From the NCBI RefSeq assembly GCF_000236805.1, contig NZ_AGFX01000020.1:1-64000 (forward strand): a DNA stretch of 64,000 nucleotides, read 5' to 3'. The notes beneath the pieces were generated by a model that was not told the origin of the DNA, did not search any database, and saw nothing but the letters and a program-made list of their open reading frames with translations. Every line of letters starts with the position of its first letter. Positions within the stretch are counted from its first letter, which is position 1. This document shows positions 55,938 to 64,000 of this stretch, in pieces. Origin of the DNA: Paenibacillus peoriae KCTC 3763. Its GTDB lineage: Bacteria > Bacillota > Bacilli > Paenibacillales > Paenibacillaceae. The position numbers were made by a program, and so were the translations under genes.

Positions 55938-58136
55938 TTAGCGCATATAGCCGCCCTTGCCGTCTGTCCGAGCATAGCCGTCCCTGAAATTTTTCACAGA
56001 GGCCTCCAGACTTTCATAGCCTGCAAAGGAACCACCACTTATGGTATATCCCATATCATCGAAGAAATCGCCGTAAGTAACAGCCTGTCCGGTGGCTCCA
56101 CCATGTTCTCGCTTGCTGGCCCCACCGTGACCAATCGAAAGCCCCTTAACTACGGCATGACCGCTCACCGTATAATACCCCTTCACTAAAGCGCTTTCAA
56201 CCACCTGTCCATATTCTGAAACTTCTGCTTGTTCAGTAACAACGGCTTGATCCCCTACATGACCATGACCTGTTATTTTTGCAGAACCGTCCGCAATCGC
56301 ATACCCGCTTAGGGTAGCGGATTCACCGATCTGGGCGTTTCCACGCACCAGCGCATAGTCTGTAATCTTGACTGAGCCGCTTACTCTTGCGGCACCGCGC
56401 ACCACAGCAGAATCTTCAATGCGGACATTCCCGGTCACAGTCGCATTGTCAAGAACCTTGGCATTCTTAGCCACATAGACACTATCATCGACCCGAGCGG
56501 TATCGGCTACGAAGCCTCCACCATTTCTGTGTACATGCCCCCTGATGCCGCTACTTTCTTCAACCTTACGCATTTGCGGTTCAGCATTTTCCAAGGTGAC
56601 TTGATAAGGATATTGCGGTTTTGATTCGAAAGGAATATTTTTTTCAGAGAACTTTCTTTGCCAGCTTCCAATACCTATTTTGGTTTTTTGCATGCTTTCC
56701 AACGTAGGGGTTGCCGCCACGCTCAAATAAGCTTTTTCCCCGTTGGAGACTTCTTCCTGGATGGACTCCCCGTTACCGAAAGAACGGCTATACCGGCTTT
56801 CCCCATTCCTATTTTCAACGATCAGATATGCTTGCCAGCCAGCACCGTTTTGTTTAGCCAAACCATCCAATTTGACTCGTACTGTGGTGGAGGAAGCGTT
56901 TGCAGGAATCTTCACATCAAGCGGGATGATGTTGTAGCCGGTAGCCTGAGGGGCACGCTCAGAAGGAATGGTATAGACATTATCACTTCCATCCACTTTA
57001 AGCATCATCGTATAATACTGCTGCCAATATAGTTCTCCGTACCTGAGCATGTTCTCGACATTGCGCTTGTAGAGCTTCTGATTACGGAAATCAAAAGTAG
57101 CCATTCTGCTGGCAAAACGGCCAACCATCTCCTGCACCTTTACTTGAGGATTAATTCTTTGGATCACCTCATAGATGGACTCCGTTGGGTTTTCCGGTTT
57201 CCCGGACTGCAGCAGCTTTGCGACAAAACCCGATCCGTAACCCGGTAAGCCATCCGGATTTTCCTCAAGGTATTTCAGGAGCGGCCAGGCTTCGTAATAT
57301 GCCCGCCCATTTACGGCGGTCAACGTGCTTGCACGTAAATATAGAGCGGAAAAGTCGGTTGCTCCTTCCGTTCCTGACTGTTGTTTATAAGCGTCACTGG
57401 ACGTATATTCCTCGCGGAACCAGTTGCCCACGGCTTCGCTCCAAGGGCCAAGGTAATCATTTCCTCTCCAACTGTTGCTTCCTTGGGCAAATTGTACTAC
57501 ATGTCCAAATTCGTGAGGAACCGGCAAACCTGGTTGCAATCTGGGACTCATGGCATCCGGAGCGCACATCAAGTATGGATACCCCTCTGAGTCAAGCCCG
57601 GCAAAAGCCCATCCCCCCTCGTAGAGATGAAGCCCGGTTCCCAGAATGACCACGTTGACCTTGTAATCTTTATTATCGCGCATCCACTCATTAACCGAAC
57701 GAGTAGGCTGTGTCATTTTAAGCTTATTGATGTATAAATCCCAGTTATCCTCCAAAATCTTTGCATTTCCCTCGAGGAAAGCCTTGGTTACTTTTTTATA
57801 TTCCCCACCGTTTCCCCATAGGAACTGAAAATGCTCCGATTCGTATACATTGGCATTTGCTTTGGAAATCACTTCCGCATCATTATGAACACCGCGTACA
57901 GAGTAGGCTGCTTTTAACGTGTAGGCTGTTTCTACCGCGTAGGTTGCTTCTACCACATTTCGGCTCTCGCTAAGTGAATCAGCAACCATGTTTACTTCCG
58001 GCTCACTTTGAGCCGATACGCTCTGCGTATGCAGAGACAGCCCCCCGGTAAATGCCAGTGTCATGGCCAAGGCACTCACTCCTGCTGCAAGCGCACGCTC
58101 TTTTCTTGTTTTTCTTGTCATATGTTTCTTCTTCAT
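55938..58136 (-). CDS. Secreted HExxH protein with beta-helix-like C-terminus
   Basis: A 732-residue exported protein. Signal peptide at residues 1-43 (basic start, hydrophobic 17-40, likely cut after SVSA). A zinc-protease-like site HEFGH is at 208-212, with a possible third ligand E234 in WSEAVGNW; surroundings resemble the DUF6055 family. Residues about 400-520 look like a beta-sandwich, perhaps carbohydrate binding. Residues about 560-690 are a run of short hexapeptide-type repeats (A-x-V-x-G/D pattern), likely a left-handed beta-helix. GGAGAAAA precedes the ATG. Monocistronic. It could act on surface or environmental proteins or glycoproteins; substrate unknown. Confidence 0.8.
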   Translation of the reverse strand: MKKKHMTRKTRKERALAAGVSALAMTLAFTGGLSLHTQSVSAQSEPEVNMVADSLSESRNVVEATYAVETAYTLKAAYSVRGVHNDAEVISKANANVYESEHFQFLWGNGGEYKKVTKAFLEGNAKILEDNWDLYINKLKMTQPTRSVNEWMRDNKDYKVNVVILGTGLHLYEGGWAFAGLDSEGYPYLMCAPDAMSPRLQPGLPVPHEFGHVVQFAQGSNSWRGNDYLGPWSEAVGNWFREEYTSSDAYKQQSGTEGATDFSALYLRASTLTAVNGRAYYEAWPLLKYLEENPDGLPGYGSGFVAKLLQSGKPENPTESIYEVIQRINPQVKVQEMVGRFASRMATFDFRNQKLYKRNVENMLRYGELYWQQYYTMMLKVDGSDNVYTIPSERAPQATGYNIIPLDVKIPANASSTTVRVKLDGLAKQNGAGWQAYLIVENRNGESRYSRSFGNGESIQEEVSNGEKAYLSVAATPTLESMQKTKIGIGSWQRKFSEKNIPFESKPQYPYQVTLENAEPQMRKVEESSGIRGHVHRNGGGFVADTARVDDSVYVAKNAKVLDNATVTGNVRIEDSAVVRGAARVSGSVKITDYALVRGNAQIGESATLSGYAIADGSAKITGHGHVGDQAVVTEQAEVSEYGQVVESALVKGYYTVSGHAVVKGLSIGHGGASKREHGGATGQAVTYGDFFDDMGYTISGGSFAGYESLEASVKNFRDGYARTDGKGGYMR

Positions 58137-58717
58137 TTTTTTCTCCTTTCTGTGTAACCCTCATTTTGTTTTGCAAATCCTTTTTCTGTTCATGGTCTTT
58201 ATAAGCCATGCTCTTGGAGCGTTGTCAATGCACCCCCTTTCTCTTCATTTCAGGAAAAAAAGAATTCTCCTATTATTTTTATCGGTTGACCAACAGAAAA
58301 GTGAATACATTAATGTATGAATATACAATTTTATGGTTTGTATTTCCAAGCATAAAAAAGAAGAAATTTCAATAGGGAGACTTCGTGACTTACCAAAGTC
58401 TGCTTTTGGGACAGCCCCACTTATTGTTGTTTTTTGGGCAGACGAAATTACGTGTGTTTTCTCCTGTTAAGAGGCTTATCCCCTTGTAAGAGTAGTACAA
58501 ATGACAGTATGGATTTCCGGCTAATTTTTATGGTTACAGGCCATATTAAGAAGAATTATGTAGGGTATAATACCTTATTGTTAATTTAAATTTAAATGTT
58601 GTCATCAACGTTCATGACGAAAGTACGTTTTCATTTCGTTGATGAAGATAACGCTGTCATTTAGTATGAATCTTGAGAAAAGGTAGTGTTGCTATTACCA
58701 ACAAGGAGGATATGAAT
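58137..58717. other. Intergenic region upstream of mtlA and the secreted-protein gene
   Basis: 581 bases with no gene. It contains TTTTGGGACAGCCCCAC at 58404-58420, which resembles insertion-sequence ends or a hairpin remnant; a mtlA -10 (TATAAT, 58566-58571) with no -35 at proper distance; and a 9-bp inverted repeat at 58602-58645 in the mtlA leader. Confidence 0.5.
58566..58645 (+). promoter_or_regulatory. mtlA promoter and leader hairpin
   Basis: TATAAT at 58566-58571 lacks a fitting -35, as expected for a promoter needing an activator such as MtlR. In the leader, TCATCAACG (58602-58610) pairs with CGTTGATGA (58637-58645). No T run follows, so it is not a terminator. Confidence 0.45.
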
Positions 58718-60196
58718 ATGAGCACAGTGGACGCAAAGTCCAATTCAAATGGAGGCGCTCGCGTCGCCGTACAGCGTTTTGGCCGTTTTCTCAGCGGTAT
58801 GGTTATGCCCAATATGGGAGCTTTTATCGCGTGGGGGTTGATTACGGCACTCTTTATTCCGACCGGATGGTTCCCGAACGAGGGTTTTGCCCAACTGGTT
58901 GATCCGATGAAAAATTATTTGCTGCCGCTGCTGATTGGTTACACAGGTGGCACGATGATTCACGGACAGCGCGGAGGTGTGATCGGGGCCATTATGACCA
59001 TGGGTGTCATTGTGGGAGCAGATATCCCGATGTTCCTGGGCGCGATGGTAGCTGGCCCGCTGGCTGCATGGGTATTGAAGAAGTTCGACAAGGCTATTGA
59101 AGGCAAAGTCAAATCAGGTTTTGAAATGCTGGTCAATAATTTCTCAGCCGGGATTATCGGTGCAATTTTAGCACTGCTTGCCCATGTGGTGATCGGCCCG
59201 TTTGTGCAAATTATTAGTCAGGTGTTGTCGGCAGGGGTACAGTTCCTGGTGAACGCAGGGCTTTTGCCGCTCGTCAACCTCATTATTGAGCCCGGAAAAG
59301 TATTATTTCTAAATAACGCTCTGAATCACGGAGTATTGAGTCCGATTGCACTGGAGGAAGCTGCAAGAACAGGCAAATCCGTTTTGTTCATGCTTGAATC
59401 CAACCCTGGGCCGGGGCTCGGTATTTTGCTGGCATATTGTCTGTTCGGTAAAGGATCTGCGAAGTCGTCGGCTCCTGGTGCAGTAATCATTCATTTTTTC
59501 GGCGGGATTCATGAAATTTATTTCCCTTACATTTTGATGAAGCCGATTCTGATTCTTGCTGCTATAGCGGGGGGCGTTGTAGGAACCTTCTGCTTCATGT
59601 TGACAGGTGCCGGACTGGTTGCTGCTCCTTCACCAGGTAGTATCATCGCTTATTTCCTGATGACACCAAAAGGCGGATATTTGCCGATGCTGAGCGGTGT
59701 GATAGCTGGTGCGGTCGTAGCCTTTGCTGTTGCTGCAGTACTTCTCAAGACAGGTAAGCAAAAAGAAGAGGGGCTGGAGGAAGCCGCATCCCGCATGAAA
59801 GATATGAAAAGTCAAAGCAAGAGTGCAAGTGCTAACGCCACTGTAACGGAAGATAACCGCGAATCTGATCGTGCTGCCGAGATTGCCGTCGATCGAACGC
59901 TTAAGGATAAATCAGAAGTTAACAAGATCGTCTTTTCCTGTGATGCAGGTATGGGTTCAAGCGCTATGGGCGCCTCGATTTTACGCAAAAAAATGAAGCA
60001 GGCGGGTGTGGATGTTACGGTAACGAACACGGCAATCAGTGAAATTCCACAGGATGCGGATATTGTCATTACGCAAAAAACGTTGACAGAACGGGCTAAA
60101 ACGGTAGCCCCGAATGCCGAGCATATTTCCATCGACAATTTCCTGAAAAGCCCTGAGTACGAAGCGCTGGTGGAACGTCTGAAATCCGATTCTTAA
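58718..60196 (+). CDS. mtlA: Mannitol PTS permease EIICB
   Basis: A 492-residue permease that imports mannitol as mannitol 1-phosphate. EIIC membrane domain (about residues 15-345: GRFLSGMVMPNMGAFIAWG, GGTMIHGQRGGVIGAI, FGGIHEIYFPYIL). A charged linker, then EIIB (about 405-492) with the phospho-cysteine in IVFSCDAGMGSSAMGAS. EIIA is on a separate gene (mtlF), as usual in Firmicutes. The start at 58718 has AGGAGG eight bases upstream; ATG 58712 is too close to it. Confidence 0.96.
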   Translation: MSTVDAKSNSNGGARVAVQRFGRFLSGMVMPNMGAFIAWGLITALFIPTGWFPNEGFAQLVDPMKNYLLPLLIGYTGGTMIHGQRGGVIGAIMTMGVIVGADIPMFLGAMVAGPLAAWVLKKFDKAIEGKVKSGFEMLVNNFSAGIIGAILALLAHVVIGPFVQIISQVLSAGVQFLVNAGLLPLVNLIIEPGKVLFLNNALNHGVLSPIALEEAARTGKSVLFMLESNPGPGLGILLAYCLFGKGSAKSSAPGAVIIHFFGGIHEIYFPYILMKPILILAAIAGGVVGTFCFMLTGAGLVAAPSPGSIIAYFLMTPKGGYLPMLSGVIAGAVVAFAVAAVLLKTGKQKEEGLEEAASRMKDMKSQSKSASANATVTEDNRESDRAAEIAVDRTLKDKSEVNKIVFSCDAGMGSSAMGASILRKKMKQAGVDVTVTNTAISEIPQDADIVITQKTLTERAKTVAPNAEHISIDNFLKSPEYEALVERLKSDS

Positions 60197-60278
60197 TTCC
60201 CGTAAAGTCAGGTCGTCTGTGTACAGTTTGTATTTCCTGCTGAAGGGATGAGAGCTTGGGAAGGAACGGTATGCGCTT

Positions 60279-62357
60279 ATGAATATTACGAAACGACAAT
60301 CTGACATCGTGGAATATCTTTTGGACCAGCCCCAAGAGGTTACGGCTGGGGAAATTGCCGAGAAGATCAATGTCAGCACAAGGACAGTTCACCGTGAACT
60401 CGGTGCAGTCGAGCATTGGCTGGCGGCTCATGAGGTAAAGCTAGAGAAAAAATCAGGGATCGGTATCTATGTGGATGCCGACCCGGCTCAGCTTGCAAGC
60501 CTGCGGGAGCAATTGATGCATACGAAGTCGGACGAATATTCGGCTGAGGAAAGAAAGATCGTGGTTCTTTGTATGCTGCTGGATACACAGGAGCCGATCA
60601 AGCTGCTGGCGCTGGCTTCTGATTTGAAGGTCACGGTCACTACTGTCAGCCATGATCTGGACGAATTGCAAGGCTGGATCAGGGAACGTGGACTCGTGCT
60701 TGTGCGCAGACGCGGATACGGTGTCGAGATTACAGGCCGGGAGATGGACAAAAGGCGGGCGATTTCCGAGCTGGCTCTCGAATATTTGGATGAATCAGAT
60801 TTGTTTTCCAGCCGGGAGGAGCTTCGTCCAGTGACGCGTGTCGCTGACAAATTATTGGAAATGATTGGCAGAGGGAATCTGCTGACCGTGGAAAATGCTC
60901 TCTGGCAGCCCCATGATCAATGGCTGGAAAACATGGTGGAAAGCAAATATATGGAGCTGCTGATTCAAATTTGTGTTTCGCTAGCACGTCTGCGACTCGG
61001 GTATGTTGTGGATCATCGTCCCTCGTATTCGAAAACAGATTCGGACGAGCATATCATGCTGCGCGCGGCTATGGTGGAACGCATATGCACGGAATTGTCA
61101 GAGGCGCTGGATATGGACTTTCCAGAGCCGGAACGATCTTATTTCAGGCTGTTGTTTCGTGATGCCGAGGATCATTCCACCCGGCTGCTGCCGCTGGATG
61201 ATCTCGTACTGCTGGAGACAGTTCATGAGTTGATTTGCCGTGTGGAGGAAGAGACAGGCACGCCAATGGCCGAGGATCGTGTACTGCGTGAAGGGCTGAT
61301 TGCCCATATGGCTCCGGTACTCAAACGTTTGAAGGAAGGCAGGTCGATCCGTAACCCCCTCCTGCAGCAAATCCGCAAGGATTACGGCAGCTTGTTCGAC
61401 TCGGTGAAAAAGGCTGCCGCAGACATGACAGAAATGGAAATACCGGATGAAGAGATCGGATTTCTCGTCATGCATTTCGGCGCTTCGCTGGAACGGCTGC
61501 GACAATTCCGGCGAGAGGTACGGGCCATTGTTGTCTGTACGAGCGGCATTGGCTCATCCAGACTTCTGGCAACAAGGCTCGCCAAGGAGCTGCCACAGAT
61601 CAAAATTGTAGATAGGGCGTCTTGGTTCGAGGCGGCGCGAATTCCGAAGGAGGATTATGATCTGATCATTTCGACAGTGGAGCTGCCGCTTGAACCGGAT
61701 CGATATCTCAAGATCAGCCCGCTGCTGACGCAGGAGGAGAGTGACCGGCTGCGTAACTTTATCCAGCATATTACACTCAAGCTTCCCAATGACCATCAGC
61801 AGGAACAGACTATTCAGCCCGGTCAGGGCATGGAGTGGCTTACCGGGCTGCGGAAAAGTCTCGAGGAAATTGTACACATTGTACAGCAATTTCAAGTATA
61901 TCCGCTTGAAAATCAGGGGATGGATATGCAGGCTACCGTACAGGCCATATGCATGCTGGAGGCGGGACGGGGAAATGTCACAGAGCCGTCTGCCGTTGCT
62001 GCACAACTCATGGAAAGAGAGCGCCAAGGTAGTCAGGTTATTCCTGATACCTCGATTGCTTTAGTTCATACGCGTAGCCACTATATTCGCCAGCCTTCGC
62101 TTACCTTGTATAAGCTGACAGAGCCACTGCTGACGGATGCAGGCGAACAGGTAGAATGCGTGCTGCTGATGTTGGGACCTCGTGAGCTGCCGAGAGAAAG
62201 CTTGGAGGTATTGAGCGAGATTAGTGCATTACTTTTGCAGGAAGAGATGGTTACGCTACTGGAGAGCGGTAGTCGGGAGCATATTGCCAATTATATATCG
62301 AGTGAACTGGCTGAATTTTTTCACAGTAAATTAGGAACAGGGAGGAACCTACCGTGA
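60279..62357 (+). CDS. mtlR: Mannitol operon transcriptional activator MtlR
   Basis: A 692-residue PTS-controlled activator. N-terminal helix-turn-helix (KRQSDIVEYLLDQPQEVTAGEIAE and VSTRTVHRELG), two PTS regulation domains (about 190-400), an EIIB-like domain with cysteine in IVVCTSGIGSSRLLATRL (about residue 413), and a C-terminal EIIA-like domain (about 545-690, His in ALVHTRSHYI). Phosphorylation by HPr and the mannitol EII components sets its activity in Bacillus. It lies between mtlA and mtlF, with a GTGA overlap at its end. Confidence 0.95.
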   Translation: MNITKRQSDIVEYLLDQPQEVTAGEIAEKINVSTRTVHRELGAVEHWLAAHEVKLEKKSGIGIYVDADPAQLASLREQLMHTKSDEYSAEERKIVVLCMLLDTQEPIKLLALASDLKVTVTTVSHDLDELQGWIRERGLVLVRRRGYGVEITGREMDKRRAISELALEYLDESDLFSSREELRPVTRVADKLLEMIGRGNLLTVENALWQPHDQWLENMVESKYMELLIQICVSLARLRLGYVVDHRPSYSKTDSDEHIMLRAAMVERICTELSEALDMDFPEPERSYFRLLFRDAEDHSTRLLPLDDLVLLETVHELICRVEEETGTPMAEDRVLREGLIAHMAPVLKRLKEGRSIRNPLLQQIRKDYGSLFDSVKKAAADMTEMEIPDEEIGFLVMHFGASLERLRQFRREVRAIVVCTSGIGSSRLLATRLAKELPQIKIVDRASWFEAARIPKEDYDLIISTVELPLEPDRYLKISPLLTQEESDRLRNFIQHITLKLPNDHQQEQTIQPGQGMEWLTGLRKSLEEIVHIVQQFQVYPLENQGMDMQATVQAICMLEAGRGNVTEPSAVAAQLMERERQGSQVIPDTSIALVHTRSHYIRQPSLTLYKLTEPLLTDAGEQVECVLLMLGPRELPRESLEVLSEISALLLQEEMVTLLESGSREHIANYISSELAEFFHSKLGTGRNLP

Positions 62358-62788
62358 GCATAATGTCGATAGATAAAGTAAAAATGAACGCAACCGCCAA
62401 AGACAAATATGAGGCGATACGCATGGCTGGACAGATCCTGCTGGATGCGGGACATATTACAAGTGAGTACATTGACAAGATGCTTGAACGCGAGGAGATC
62501 GTGTCCACTTATATCGGGAATGGGTTGGCTATTCCACATGGCACGAAGGAATCCAAAACGTTAATTCAATCGACAGGAATCTCGATCATTCAGTTCCCGC
62601 AAGGTGTAGATTTCGGGGAAGAAAAAGCATATATGGTGATCGGCATCGCAGCACAAGGCGGCGATCATATGGAGATTCTAACGGGGATCGCTATGGTGTT
62701 TGCGGAGGAAGAAAACATGGACAAACTTCGTAACGCGGTGACCCCTCAGGAAATTATTGATTTGTTTGAAAGTGAGATGGAACTATGA
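62354..62788 (+). CDS. mtlF: Mannitol PTS EIIA
   Basis: A 144-residue EIIA of the fructose/mannitol class that passes phosphate from HPr to MtlA-EIIB and feeds MtlR regulation. Phospho-histidine in GLAIPHGTKES (about residue 62). Start GTG 62354 overlaps the mtlR stop (GTGA) and has GGGAGG upstream. Its own stop overlaps mtlD (ATGA), so mtlR-mtlF-mtlD are translationally linked. Confidence 0.96.
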   Translation: MSIMSIDKVKMNATAKDKYEAIRMAGQILLDAGHITSEYIDKMLEREEIVSTYIGNGLAIPHGTKESKTLIQSTGISIIQFPQGVDFGEEKAYMVIGIAAQGGDHMEILTGIAMVFAEEENMDKLRNAVTPQEIIDLFESEMEL

Positions 62789-63930
62789 GAGCCGTCCACT
62801 TTGGAGCAGGAAATATCGGTCGCGGCTTTATCGGATTGATTCTGTCGCGTGCAGGCTATGAGGTCGTCTTCTCGGATGTTAACGACGCGCTTATATCCGA
62901 GTTACGCCGCCGCAAGCAATACACTGTAGAGTTGGCGAATGATACCAAGGATACGGAGACGGTCACGAATGTAACGGCAATTGACGGCAAAGATGCAGTG
63001 GATGTAGCGGATGCGGTAGATCACGCTGATCTGGTAACGACCGCAGTGGGCGTCAGCATCCTCAAGCATATTGCAGCAGGCATCGCGGAGGGAATCAAGC
63101 GGCGGGTAGAACGAGGGGCAGGGCCGCTACATGTGATCGCCTGCGAAAATGCAATCGGGGGTAGCGCCCAACTGAAAGAGCATGTCTTTGCACTACTGGA
63201 TGAAGCGACCCGTGCCAAGGCAGAGGTTTCAGTGTATTTTCCCAATGCTGCTGTAGACCGGATTGTCCCGATTCAGCATCATGAGGACCCGTTGCATGTA
63301 CAGGTAGAGCCTTTTTACGAGTGGGTAGTGGATCGTTCGCAAATGGCTCCTGACCATAAAGAGATCGAAGGCATCCTTTACGTGCAAGATTTGGAGCCTT
63401 ACATTGAACGCAAGCTGTTCACGGTGAATACGGGGCATTGCGTGGCGGCCTATCTGGGTTATATGGCAGGTTATGCTACGATTCAGGAGGCCATGAAGGA
63501 CGGCAAAGTGGTGGATTCGATACAAGGAGCATTGGAGGAAACAGGGGCGGTACTTGTAAAGCGCTTCGGTTTGGATCAAGGGGAGCATCAGAAGTATATC
63601 TCCAAAATTTTGGATCGCTTCCGCAATCCTAATCTGACAGACGAGGTTACTCGGGTCGGACGTTCACCATTGCGCAAGCTGTCTCCCAATGACCGTCTTG
63701 TACGTCCCGCGCTGCAAGCACAGGAGTATGGCATCCCGACGGATCATCTGGCGTTAGGAATGGCTGCTGCCTGTAAATTTGATATCGCGGAAGATCCCGA
63801 GGCGGTCGAGCTACAGCAGGTAATCCGCAGCGAAGGACTGGGTGTGGCGCTGACACGTTATACATCCATACCCCCAGATCACCCGCTACACCGGCAGGTT
63901 TTGGAGCAATATGATATTATAAATTCATAA
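62785..63930 (+). CDS. mtlD: Mannitol-1-phosphate 5-dehydrogenase
   Basis: A 381-residue polyol dehydrogenase converting mannitol 1-phosphate and NAD+ to fructose 6-phosphate. Rossmann motif GAGNIGRGFIG at residues 7-17; catalytic lysine region ERKLFTVNTGHCVAAYLGY. Length is typical. Start overlaps the mtlF stop. Last gene of the operon within the window; 70 bases remain after it, with no visible terminator. Confidence 0.97.
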   Translation: MRAVHFGAGNIGRGFIGLILSRAGYEVVFSDVNDALISELRRRKQYTVELANDTKDTETVTNVTAIDGKDAVDVADAVDHADLVTTAVGVSILKHIAAGIAEGIKRRVERGAGPLHVIACENAIGGSAQLKEHVFALLDEATRAKAEVSVYFPNAAVDRIVPIQHHEDPLHVQVEPFYEWVVDRSQMAPDHKEIEGILYVQDLEPYIERKLFTVNTGHCVAAYLGYMAGYATIQEAMKDGKVVDSIQGALEETGAVLVKRFGLDQGEHQKYISKILDRFRNPNLTDEVTRVGRSPLRKLSPNDRLVRPALQAQEYGIPTDHLALGMAAACKFDIAEDPEAVELQQVIRSEGLGVALTRYTSIPPDHPLHRQVLEQYDIINS

Positions 63931-64000
63931 AACAACGAGTATACGAACTTAATTATCGATAATCCTCTTGAAGGGAAAGCATCTGCATCAGCACTAAAGT

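Overview
The window looks like the chromosome of a low-to-mid GC, endospore-forming Firmicute, most likely a Paenibacillus of the P. polymyxa group. This rests on protein style, Shine-Dalgarno sites, sigma-A, sigma-D-like and sigma-W-like promoters, and the gene order cymR / iscS / PRC-barrel / yrrI / alaS / ireB / ruvX / DUF1292 / mltG / U32 / U32 / pbpI, which closely follows the yrr region of Bacillus subtilis. No rRNA, tRNA, CRISPR array, phage or intact insertion sequence was seen.

Layout. 1-2.2 kb: 3' part of a WXG100-type polymorphic toxin gene, its probable CPCC-family immunity gene, and a DinB-like gene. 2.2-4.1 kb: mnmA and cymR, divergent. 4.2-9.0 kb: an accessory block (zinc alcohol dehydrogenase with a MerR regulator and a clear MerR operator, then small secreted or membrane proteins and a short repeat that occurs four times) that separates cymR from iscS. 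9.1-22.4 kb: conserved housekeeping cluster: iscS, PRC-barrel protein, zinc-ribbon protein, a chemoreceptor, an AI-2E-family permease, T-box-controlled alaS, ireB, ruvX, two DUF1292 genes, mltG, and two U32 proteins for tRNA wobble-uridine hydroxylation. 22.5-36.4 kb: a second chemoreceptor, class B PBP, second AI-2E-family permease, polysaccharide deacetylase, ilvD, acyltransferase, and a hydrolase / HAD / sirtuin / aldo-keto reductase group. 36.5-45.1 kb: AraC regulator facing galK-galE-galT (Leloir pathway), an iron alcohol dehydrogenase, and nfeD-floT behind a sigma-W-type promoter. 45.2-50.6 kb: glcT, ptsG (with RNA antiterminator target and terminator), ptsH, ptsI. 50.7-55.8 kb: the glycine cleavage operon gcvT-gcvPA-gcvPB behind a tandem glycine riboswitch, with gcvH divergent. 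55.9-58.1 kb: a large secreted HExxH protein with a beta-helix-like tail. 58.6-64 kb: mannitol operon mtlA-mtlR-mtlF-mtlD.

The right half is largely a carbohydrate-uptake and central-metabolism region: general PTS proteins (HPr, EI) lie next to glucose EIICBA and its antiterminator, with mannitol PTS and galactose catabolism nearby. RNA-level control is prominent (alanine T-box, glycine riboswitch, GlcT target). The least explained parts are the left-edge toxin locus, the accessory block with its repeats at 6.2-8.1 kb, the enlarged first glycine aptamer, and the secreted HExxH/beta-helix protein.
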